This document shows, piece after piece, positions 53,747 to 60,511 of a stretch of DNA of 64,000 bases (its first letter is position 1; every line of letters starts with the position of its first letter). The notes beneath the pieces were generated by a model. That model did not search any database. It was not told where the DNA came from and saw nothing but the letters and a program-made list of their open reading frames with translations. Where the stretch lies: NCBI RefSeq assembly GCF_050433125.1, contig NZ_JBNPXV010000009.1:62001-126000 (forward strand). The letters are read 5' to 3'. Source of the DNA: Roseimarinus sediminis. GTDB taxonomy: Bacteria; Bacteroidota; Bacteroidia; Bacteroidales; Prolixibacteraceae. The position numbers and the translations under genes are program-made.

Positions 53747-54517
53747 ATGAGTGAAGAAATAAAATCAATCCACGAATTTGACATCGACCTGATATGCCGT
53801 TATTATTCAGCATTTGATCGTCAGGGGCCCGGAAGTCGGGAAGCAACTTTAAAAGCACTAAGTTTTATCGACCCACCGGGACCGGCATCGAAAATTGCCG
53901 ATCTTGGCTGTGGTACCGGTGGACAAACCATGGTGCTGGCTCAGCATACTCAGGGACAGCTTACCGGTATTGATCTTTTTCCGGCTTTCATCGATCTTTT
54001 CAATCAAAATACCATGAAGCTGAATTTGCAGCAGAGCGTTAAAGGCCTTGTTGGTTCGATGGACGATCTGCCTTTCGGAGAAGAAGAGCTCGACCTCATC
54101 TGGTCGGAAGGTGCTATTTACAACATCGGCTTCGAAAAGGGACTGAATGAATGGTATAAATACCTGAAAAAAGGCGGATTTATTGCCGTCACTGAGGTGT
54201 CGTGGCTAAGCAATACACGACCAGCAGAAATCGAGCAATTCTGGATGGATGCTTATCCCGAAATTGAAACCATAGCAAGCAAGCTTGAGAAAATGCAAAA
54301 GGCCGGATATGTTCCGCTTGCTACTTTTGTTTTACCTGACGAATGCTGGCTTCAGAACTTTTATGAGCCTCAGGAAGCTATGCAGGAGGATTTCCTGAAA
54401 GAAAATGCAGGCAATGTAACGGCCGTTGAGTTGGTAGCCAATCAACGGCATGAATATGAATTGTACAAAAAGTACAAGGCGTTTTATGGCTATGTATTTT
54501 ATATCGGGAAGAAGTGA
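53747..54517 (+). CDS. Class I SAM-dependent methyltransferase
   Basis: 256 aa from MSEEIKSIHEFDIDLICRYY; an ATG 9 codons earlier is possible. Rossmann methyltransferase: motif I is IADLGCGTGGQTMVLA, with an acidic residue in LTGIDLFPAF and the motif IV-like segment DLIWSEGAIYNIGF. A helical C-terminal lid follows. The order of motifs suits small-molecule methyltransferases of the UbiE/Methyltransf_11 kind. The substrate cannot be told. It has an unusually long structured leader. Confidence 0.85.
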   Translation: MSEEIKSIHEFDIDLICRYYSAFDRQGPGSREATLKALSFIDPPGPASKIADLGCGTGGQTMVLAQHTQGQLTGIDLFPAFIDLFNQNTMKLNLQQSVKGLVGSMDDLPFGEEELDLIWSEGAIYNIGFEKGLNEWYKYLKKGGFIAVTEVSWLSNTRPAEIEQFWMDAYPEIETIASKLEKMQKAGYVPLATFVLPDECWLQNFYEPQEAMQEDFLKENAGNVTAVELVANQRHEYELYKKYKAFYGYVFYIGKK

Positions 54518-54967
54518 TGAATTAGCACCCGGACAAGCCCGTGCTAGCTGCGAATAAACAGGCCGTAATGAATAAGATCAGCTCTTAGATGAATCGCAGG
54601 CGTGTTGATGATAAAAACCACGCGTGGTTTTACTCAAAACCACGCTTGGTTTTTTCAGCAGGGGCTTTGTATTAAAATTAGCCAGTATTGTAGTGCTTAG
54701 AAACGCCGTTGGGGGCGAAGTCATCCAGGAGGGAATGAAGTGGCAGACTGTAGAAATAGGGTCCAGGCTGATCGCCTCAAAATGAATTGAATGGATTGAA
54801 GAATGGTGACAGATCAATGCCTTCCAACTTCATTCTATCGATTACCATGTGCGAGTTCAAGAGACAGATTGGGACAAGCTATGAGGGCAAGATTTTTCGT
54901 TATGATTCGTCAGTTGACAGACGCAGATCGATCCAAAAGCAAATGAATAATTTAAAAGTAAAAAGAA
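54518..54967. other. Intergenic region with palindromes, no supported gene
   Basis: 450 bases between the methyltransferase and rsgA. TAGCAC / GTGCTA (54523-54546) is a hairpin just after the methyltransferase stop but without a T-run. Two tandem palindromes follow (54614-54655). The remaining 300 bases have open frames without coding character and may be decayed sequence. Confidence 0.35.
54614..54655. repeat. Two tandem copies of an 18-bp palindrome
   Basis: AAAACCACGCGTGGTTTT (54614-54631) is a perfect palindrome. After ACTC, AAAACCACGCTTGGTTTTTT (54636-54655) is a second copy with one base changed in the centre. The second copy ends in six T and could act as a plus-strand terminator for the methyltransferase gene. 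Confidence 0.6.
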
Positions 54968-56029
54968 ATGAATGACCTGGAATTATATGGCTGGAATCAG
55001 GAATTATTGCAGCAAAAGGAAGCAAGTAGCTATAAAGAACAAGTACATGGCAGGGTAATAGTGACCCACAAAACCCGTTATGTGCTTGTGGCTGAAGCAG
55101 GCAATTTCGATTGTGAATTGAGTGGTAACATGCTTTTCGGAAGGGATCGCTATGACTATCCCTGTACGGGCGATTGGGTGCTTTTTCAGCCAATTGATGA
55201 TAACAAGGGGATTATTCTGGATATGTTGCCACGAAAAAAAACATTGCATCGATCGAGAAGTGATACCACTTTCGGGAAGCAGGCACTTGCCTCACATGTC
55301 GATAAAGCCTTTGTTGTACAAAGCCTCGATCAGGGTTTCAGTGTAAGGCGCATTGAACGATTTTTATTGCAGTTGGCAGTCGGGAAAATACAGCCGGTTT
55401 TGATTTTCACAAAAGCCGACTTGAATCACGATAAGGCTTCCATCGAGCAAGCAATTAGTCATCTTGGTCACAAAATTCCGGTAGTATATACCAGTATTTT
55501 TGAGGGTGGAAGTATTGAGCAGTTACGCCGTTTTATTCAAACCGGTGAAACAGTTGTTTTTCTGGGTTTGTCGGGTGTAGGAAAAAGTACACTTGTGAAC
55601 TTTTTGTGTAACAGGGAGATTCAGCAAACAGCTGCAATCAGCAGTGCAACGGGAAAAGGAAAACATACCACTTCGAAGCGTGAGTTAATTTTGCTGGAAC
55701 AAGGGGGTATTTTAATCGACACGCCTGGCATCAAATTGTTTGGGATTAGTACCGATGACCATGAAGCACTTTTAGAGGTGCTTGATATTGATCATTTGAA
55801 AAATGAATGTCGCTATACAAACTGTACCCATACGAATGAAAAAGGCTGTGCTGTAATTAAAGCGCTTGAAGATGGAGTTCTTGACAGGGGGATTTACAAC
55901 AATTATCAAAAGTTGAAACGGGAAGCATGGCACTATACTGTTTCTGAACATGAAAAAAGAAAGCAGGGTAAGCAGTTTGCCAGGATGGTGAAACACATCA
56001 AAAGAGACCACCACAAGGGCAGGCAATAG
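54968..56029 (+). CDS. rsgA: Ribosome small-subunit maturation GTPase RsgA
   Basis: 353 aa. An OB-fold N-terminal domain (about 20-110) is followed by a circularly permuted GTPase: G4 (IFTKADL) comes before G1 (GLSGVGKST) and G3 (DTPGIKLFG). A C-terminal zinc knuckle carries C-R-Y-T-N-C-T-H and a later Cys in KGC. The family acts in late 30S assembly. Monocistronic. Confidence 0.96.
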   Translation: MNDLELYGWNQELLQQKEASSYKEQVHGRVIVTHKTRYVLVAEAGNFDCELSGNMLFGRDRYDYPCTGDWVLFQPIDDNKGIILDMLPRKKTLHRSRSDTTFGKQALASHVDKAFVVQSLDQGFSVRRIERFLLQLAVGKIQPVLIFTKADLNHDKASIEQAISHLGHKIPVVYTSIFEGGSIEQLRRFIQTGETVVFLGLSGVGKSTLVNFLCNREIQQTAAISSATGKGKHTTSKRELILLEQGGILIDTPGIKLFGISTDDHEALLEVLDIDHLKNECRYTNCTHTNEKGCAVIKALEDGVLDRGIYNNYQKLKREAWHYTVSEHEKRKQGKQFARMVKHIKRDHHKGRQ

Positions 56030-56059
56030 CTCAAAGCGTCTTGTTTTGAAAATTAAAAT

Positions 56060-56110
56060 GTGGGCTGTACCGGAGTCGAAACGTGCAACGAAAACTTGCT
56101 ACACTATCAG
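56060..56110 (-). pseudogene. tRNA-like relic beside tRNA-Val
   Basis: On the plus strand GTGGGCTGTACCGGAGTCGA (56060-56079) matches the 3' end of the functional tRNA (56131-56151) at 17 of 21 positions, covering the acceptor 3' strand, T-stem 3' strand and T-loop (TTCGACT on the minus strand). The 5' T-stem no longer pairs with the 3' strand, and the rest is unrecognisable apart from a GCAA/TTGC hairpin. It is best read as a decayed tRNA copy. Confidence 0.5.
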
Positions 56111-56131
56111 GTGAAATTTAAACAAATAAAG

Positions 56132-56206
56132 TGGGGCGTACTGGAATCGAACCAGTGACCTCTTGCCTGTCAAGCAAGCGCTCTAAACCAACTGAGCTAA
56201 CGTCCC
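56132..56206 (-). tRNA. tRNA-Val (anticodon GAC)
   Basis: 75 nt. The cloverleaf folds as acceptor GGGACGT / ACGCCCC, D-arm GCTC/GAGC, anticodon arm CTTGC-TTGACAG-GCAAG with GAC at 34-36, and T-arm CTGG(T)TCGATTCCAG. The acceptor has an A4:C69 mismatch (ACGCCCC instead of ACGTCCC). CCA is not encoded. The plus-strand triplet GTC in this position could be mistaken for an Asp anticodon, but the stem pairing fixes GAC. Confidence 0.9.
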
Positions 56207-56231
56207 TGTTACCTTATGTATAAACCAACTG

Positions 56232-56249
56232 TCCCGATGAAGGTCGGGA
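56232..56249. repeat. TCCCGA hairpin 5' of tRNA-Val
   Basis: TCCCGA (56232-56237) pairs with TCGGGA (56244-56249) around a 6-base loop. Similar CCCGA...TCGGG hairpins recur in Bacteroidota genomes, in my memory. There is no T-run. Confidence 0.5.
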
Positions 56250-56302
56250 AACAGCCCTGTCATGCATTTCGTGCGGCGAAAATACTATTTTTTCTATAAT
56301 CA

Positions 56303-56348
56303 GCTCATCACTTCACCAACGTTTTTGGTAAATGATGAGCTTTTTTTT
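56303..56348 (+). terminator. Strong terminator with T-run on the plus strand
   Basis: GCTCATCA (56303-56310) pairs with TGATGAGC (56333-56340), with an inner ACCAA/TTGGT stem, followed by eight T (56341-56348). The T-run favours plus-strand transcripts (from rsgA, past the tRNA), though it also abuts the stop of glmS. Confidence 0.75.
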
Positions 56349-58191
56349 ATTCCACGGTTACACTTTTTGCCAGGTTGCGTGGCTGGTCAACATCACATCC
56401 GCGAATTACGGCAACGTAATAGGCAAATAACTGCAGTGGTATTACCGCCAGCAATGGAGTAACCACATCGTCCGATTTTGGTATTTCCATAATGTCTTCA
56501 ACCATGTCTGCCAGGTTGCTGTCTCCTTCGGTAACAATTGCAATGATGTTTCCTTTTCGTGCTTTTACCTCCTGTATATTACTTACAACCTTTTCGTAAT
56601 AACGGTCTTTGGCAGCAACTACAACAACGGGGAGATTGCTGTCGATCAGGGCAATGGGCCCATGTTTCATCTCGCCTGCGGCATAGCCTTCGGCATGAAT
56701 GTATGAAATTTCTTTCAGCTTCAGTGCGCCTTCAAGTGCTACAGGGAAGAGGTAGCCGCGTCCAAGATAAAGTGAGTTAACACTGTCCTTGTATTTTTCG
56801 GCGATGGCTTTCAACTTGAGATGATTCTCGAGAATAAGTTGAATTTTATCGGGAATACTGATCAGATCGTTCACAATGGAGAAGTAGCGCTCGTCGCTGA
56901 TGGTTTGGTGCTTGCGGGCAAGGCGAAGTGCAATCAGGGTTAGCACGGTCACCTGGGCTGTAAATGCCTTGGTCGATGCCACTCCGATTTCGACTCCGGC
57001 GTGGGTGTATATTCCGGCATGTGTCTCGCGGGCAATGCTCGAGCCAACCACGTTGCAAATACCCAAAACAAGGGCTCCCTTTTCTTTGGCCAGTCTGATG
57101 GCGGCCAGTGTATCGGCTGTTTCACCGCTTTGGCTGATCGCCAGTACCACGTCGTCTTCACGGATAATTGGGCGCCGGTAGCGGTATTCCGAGGCATATT
57201 CGACCTCGACGGGCACCTGGGCATATTCTTCGATAAGGTATTCTCCAATCAGGGCTGCATGCCACGAAGTACCGCAGGCGATAATGATGACCCTTTTGGC
57301 ATCAAGTATCCGGGGCATTACTTCGTTGAGTCCTCCCAGAAATACTTCTTTTGTTTGTGGATCAATGCGTCCTCTGAACGAGTCGGCAATGGTTTTGGGT
57401 TGTTCGAAAATCTCTTTCAGCATGAAGTGCTCAAAACCATTTTTCTCGAGCTCACCAACGCTGAGTTCAAGTTGCTGAATTTCAGGTTTAAGTTCTTCAT
57501 CATGATCGATGCTTTTCAGCGTAAAGCTGTGCGGAGTAATGATGGCTACATCGTTGTCGTTCAGGTAAACAACATTTTTGGTGTATTCGATCATGGGGGT
57601 TGCATCCGAAGCAATGAAGTATTCGCCTTCGCCTATGCCAATGGCCATTGGACTACTTTTTCGGGCGGCAATCATGGTTTCGGGTTCGTTTTTACAAAGT
57701 ACCACCAGGCCATAAGCCCCAACAACCCTCGAAAGCGCATAGCGCACAGCCTGTTCTGCATTGATATTTTCAGCTTCCGAATACATGTATTCAATCAGGT
57801 TGGCCAGGATTTCAGTATCGGTTTCGCCATAAAACCTGTAGCCCTTTTTTTCCAGATCTTTTTTAATTTTCTCGTAATTCTCAATGATTCCGTTATGAAT
57901 GATGGTAAACAAGCCATTCATTGAGGTGTGGGGATGGGCATTGATATCGTTTGGCTCGCCATGGGTGGCCCAGCGGGTGTGGGCAATTCCCATATTGGAG
58001 TAAGTATCTTTGTCGGCGCAATAATTTTCAAGCTCTGATACTTTTCCTTTTTTCTTAAAAACTTCAATGTTGTTGTTCTTGAAAAGCGCAACTCCGGCTG
58101 AGTCGTATCCTCTGTATTCGAGCCGCTTGAGGCCTTTGAGCAAGATAGGGTAGGCGTTTTTGGGCCCAATGTAAGCTACAATTCCACACAT
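56347..58191 (-). CDS. glmS: Glutamine--fructose-6-phosphate aminotransferase (isomerizing)
   Basis: 614 aa from MCGIVAYIGPKNAYPILLKG, where C2 becomes the N-terminal catalytic cysteine after Met removal; the in-frame ATG at 58278 is rejected for this reason. It makes glucosamine-6-phosphate for peptidoglycan and LPS. The glutaminase half (1-240) has IGIAHTRWATHG and NGIIENYEKI; the isomerase half has two SIS domains (GTSWHAALIGEYLIEE, ISQSGETADTLAAIRLAKEK) and ends in NLAKSVTVE. No glmS ribozyme-like leader is apparent. Confidence 0.97.
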   Translation of the reverse strand: MCGIVAYIGPKNAYPILLKGLKRLEYRGYDSAGVALFKNNNIEVFKKKGKVSELENYCADKDTYSNMGIAHTRWATHGEPNDINAHPHTSMNGLFTIIHNGIIENYEKIKKDLEKKGYRFYGETDTEILANLIEYMYSEAENINAEQAVRYALSRVVGAYGLVVLCKNEPETMIAARKSSPMAIGIGEGEYFIASDATPMIEYTKNVVYLNDNDVAIITPHSFTLKSIDHDEELKPEIQQLELSVGELEKNGFEHFMLKEIFEQPKTIADSFRGRIDPQTKEVFLGGLNEVMPRILDAKRVIIIACGTSWHAALIGEYLIEEYAQVPVEVEYASEYRYRRPIIREDDVVLAISQSGETADTLAAIRLAKEKGALVLGICNVVGSSIARETHAGIYTHAGVEIGVASTKAFTAQVTVLTLIALRLARKHQTISDERYFSIVNDLISIPDKIQLILENHLKLKAIAEKYKDSVNSLYLGRGYLFPVALEGALKLKEISYIHAEGYAAGEMKHGPIALIDSNLPVVVVAAKDRYYEKVVSNIQEVKARKGNIIAIVTEGDSNLADMVEDIMEIPKSDDVVTPLLAVIPLQLFAYYVAVIRGCDVDQPRNLAKSVTVE

Positions 58192-58252
58192 GTCTTTTTC
58201 ATTTAAATGATGAATAATTTGGTTGGGAATAAAAATAAGGCAAAAAAAGGGG

Positions 58253-58280
58253 AAAAAAAAGAGTGCTGTAAGCAGCACCC
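58253..58280 (-). terminator. Terminator of the glycogen synthase-like gene
   Basis: GTGCTG (58263-58268) pairs with CAGCAC (58273-58278) around TAAG; on the minus strand eight T follow (plus-strand A-run 58253-58260). Confidence 0.85.
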
Positions 58281-58292
58281 TTTGTAATGTTG

Positions 58293-59105
58293 TTATTCTT
58301 TTTCGAGTATCGAATCGTAGAATTGATCGTAGGCATCGATGTAGTTGTCCTCGTCCTGGTATTCGAGTACCGGAAGGCCACTTTTATTCAGTGCTTCTTC
58401 CACTTCGGCATTGATACGGGGACTTCCCTTAATGATGCCGTCGGCATATTGAATGGCGAGTTTGTTCAGATTGACATACGAAGGCTGCTCAATAATTTTC
58501 ACATCTTCAGCTGTAATTTCTTCACCCTGAATTTTTTCAATCATTGTTGGATCGAGGTCATTTTTAAACTCATCGTCGTGGATGGTATACACCACTTTGG
58601 CCTGTGAGAACAAGGGATCGTCGGCATACACTTTTTTAATGAGCAGGGGTACAATTGCACCAAACCAGCCCTGACAATGAATCAGATCGGGAGCCCAGCG
58701 CAGTTTTATCACTGTTTCGAGAACTCCTTTTGCATAGAAGATGGCGCGCTCGTCGTTGTCTTCAAAGGGCTTTCCATCTTTCGATGCCATTACCGACTTA
58801 CGATGAAAATAGTCTTCGTTATCGATAAAGTACACCTGCATTCGTGCTGCCTGAATTGAGGCCACCTTAATGATGAGCGGGTGGTCGGTATCGTTGATTA
58901 CCAGGTTCATACCCGAAAGTCTGATCACTTCGTGCAGCTGATTACGACGTTCGTTAACACTGCCGTAACGCGGCATAAAGGTGCGAATTTCTTTTCCTCT
59001 TTCCTGGATGCCCTGGGGTAGAAATCTGCCTATTTTTGATTTTTCGGATTCGGGTAAGTAGGGAGTAATCTCTTGAAAAATAAACAATATCTTTTTCTTT
59101 TCCAT
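58293..59105 (-). CDS. Half-size glycogen/starch synthase-like protein (GT5 N-terminal domain)
   Basis: 270 aa, against about 480-550 for GlgA. It has the GT5 N-terminal domain: MEKKKILFIFQEITPY, GIQERGKEIRTFMPRYG, DLIHCQGWFGAIVPLLIK, and QPSYVNLNKLAIQYADGIIKGS. The C-terminal GT1-like half with the E-x7-E donor site is absent, and the K-x-G-G-L ADP-glucose loop is replaced by SEKSKIGRFL. A true synthase reaction is therefore doubtful. A short form like this next to panC seems widespread in Bacteroidia, so it is probably not a broken gene. It is divergent from panC and has its own terminator. Confidence 0.85.
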   Translation of the reverse strand: MEKKKILFIFQEITPYLPESEKSKIGRFLPQGIQERGKEIRTFMPRYGSVNERRNQLHEVIRLSGMNLVINDTDHPLIIKVASIQAARMQVYFIDNEDYFHRKSVMASKDGKPFEDNDERAIFYAKGVLETVIKLRWAPDLIHCQGWFGAIVPLLIKKVYADDPLFSQAKVVYTIHDDEFKNDLDPTMIEKIQGEEITAEDVKIIEQPSYVNLNKLAIQYADGIIKGSPRINAEVEEALNKSGLPVLEYQDEDNYIDAYDQFYDSILEKE

Positions 59106-59255
59106 TCTATCTTTCGATATTTTTGATTTTGCAAAATTAGTAAAATTCCATGATATATCATACTGTTACCGAATGGTAAGCCGGAGTCAAAAGATTGCTT
59201 TAGGCCTGTTTTATTACTGATTAATTTATTTACTTTGCACTCTAATAATAATTGA

Positions 59256-60098
59256 ATGGAGTTAGTACACACAGTTGCCGGATTAAAAGCGGTGCTTGAA
59301 CTTCGGAAAAAGCAGGGCGATTTGATTGGCTTTGTACCCACTATGGGAGCTTTGCACGAAGGGCATCTTCAGCTGGTGCGTGAGGCGGGTGAACAAAGCG
59401 ATTACGTGGTGGTAAGCATCTTTGTGAATCCTACCCAGTTCAACGACAAGGACGATCTGAAGCGTTACCCCAGAAATCTGGAAACAGATATGGCCTTGCT
59501 GAAGAAGGTGCCCTGTAGTTTGGTGTTTGCACCATCGGTTGAAGAAATATACCCGGAGGAAGATAAGAGAGTTTTTGACTTTGGAAAAATAGGGGAAGTA
59601 ATGGAAGGAAAACACCGGCCGGGGCATTTTAATGGTGTGGCGCAGGTGGTGAGTAAGTTGTTTGCCATGGTTGAACCCCATAAAGCTTTTTTTGGACTGA
59701 AAGATTTTCAGCAGTTGGCCATTGTGAAAAAGATGGTGCAACAACTGAAAATGAATGTTGAAATAGTGCCCTGTAACATTGTTCGTGAGCCCGATGGACT
59801 TGCAATGAGCTCACGTAACAGTTTGTTAAAACCTGAAGAAAGAACCAATGCGGCACTTATTTCAAAGACTTTGTTTGAAGCACTTGATAAGGCGAATGAG
59901 CTAACGGTGGAGGCATTGAAAGCATGGGTCATCAAAACCATTGATGCCAACCCGTATCTCCGGACAGAATACTTTGAAATTGTTGATGATCGTGAACTCA
60001 GTGCCATCGGTAGTTGGGACGATCCGGTCAACAAAGTAGGCTGTATAGCTGTTCATTGTGGTAGCGTAAGATTGATAGATAACGTAACTTTTTCATAG
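59256..60098 (+). CDS. panC: Pantothenate synthetase
   Basis: 280 aa. Joins pantoate and beta-alanine with ATP to give pantothenate for CoA. The nucleotide motif H34-E-G-H37 is in PTMGALHEGHLQLV, followed by FVNPTQFNDKDDLKRYPR, GHFNGVAQVVSKLF, FGLKDFQQLAIVK, and the KMSKS-like GLAMSSRNSLL. The C-terminal dimer domain is complete. panD starts 2 bases after its stop, so both share one transcript. A TTTACTTTG box lies 20 bases before the ATG. Confidence 0.97.
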   Translation: MELVHTVAGLKAVLELRKKQGDLIGFVPTMGALHEGHLQLVREAGEQSDYVVVSIFVNPTQFNDKDDLKRYPRNLETDMALLKKVPCSLVFAPSVEEIYPEEDKRVFDFGKIGEVMEGKHRPGHFNGVAQVVSKLFAMVEPHKAFFGLKDFQQLAIVKKMVQQLKMNVEIVPCNIVREPDGLAMSSRNSLLKPEERTNAALISKTLFEALDKANELTVEALKAWVIKTIDANPYLRTEYFEIVDDRELSAIGSWDDPVNKVGCIAVHCGSVRLIDNVTFS

Positions 60099-60100
60099 GC

Positions 60101-60451
60101 ATGTTGATTGAAGTTTGTAAATCGAAAATTCACAAAGTAAGGGTTACCGAAGCTAATTTACAGTATGTAGGTAGCATTACCATTGACGAAGACCTGATGG
60201 ATGCAGCCAACCTGATCGAGAATGAAAAGGTACAGGTGGTGAACATTAACAATGGTGAACGTCTTGAAACGTATGTCATCAAGGGTGAGCGCCAAAGTGG
60301 AGTAATTTGCCTTAACGGACCTGCAGCCCGCAAAGTGGCTGTTGGTGATGTGGTCATAGTTATTTCGTATGCCTCGATGGATTTTGAAGAGGCAAAAAGC
60401 TTTAAGCCCGCTCTGGTGTTTCCCAATGTGGAAACTAATTCATTGATTTAG
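60101..60451 (+). CDS. panD: Aspartate 1-decarboxylase (proenzyme)
   Basis: 116 aa. Makes beta-alanine from aspartate, the other substrate of PanC. The self-cleavage site is G24-S25 in QYVGSITIDED, where Ser25 becomes the pyruvoyl group. The conserved NNGERLETYVI and GVICLNGPAARKVAVGDVVI segments are present. It belongs with panC; together they give the last steps of pantothenate synthesis, panB and panE being elsewhere. Confidence 0.97.
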   Translation: MLIEVCKSKIHKVRVTEANLQYVGSITIDEDLMDAANLIENEKVQVVNINNGERLETYVIKGERQSGVICLNGPAARKVAVGDVVIVISYASMDFEEAKSFKPALVFPNVETNSLI

Positions 60452-60478
60452 ATTTAGACCACAAGAAATAAGCAATAA

Positions 60479-60511
60479 AAGAGAGAGAGACAGCCTGCTG
60501 CCTCTCTCTCT
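60479..60511 (+). terminator. Hairpin between panD and the hydrolase gene
   Basis: AAGAGAGAGAG (60479-60489) pairs with CTCTCTCTCTT (60502-60512) with an inner CAG/CTG stem. It lies between convergent genes and ends at the stop codon of the minus-strand gene. The T-run is weak. Confidence 0.5.

Noticed and set aside
54578..54817. 79-codon minus-strand frame between the methyltransferase and rsgA
   Set aside because: It crosses the palindromes, has no recognisable domain, start site or promoter, and its composition is unlike neighbouring genes.
56132..56206. Call as tRNA-Asp (GTC)
   Set aside because: GTC appears only on the plus strand; the folded minus-strand anticodon loop gives GAC, so Val.
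58192..58252. glmS ribozyme or leader
   Set aside because: Only about 60 AT-rich bases separate glmS from the preceding terminator; no room for the ribozyme fold.
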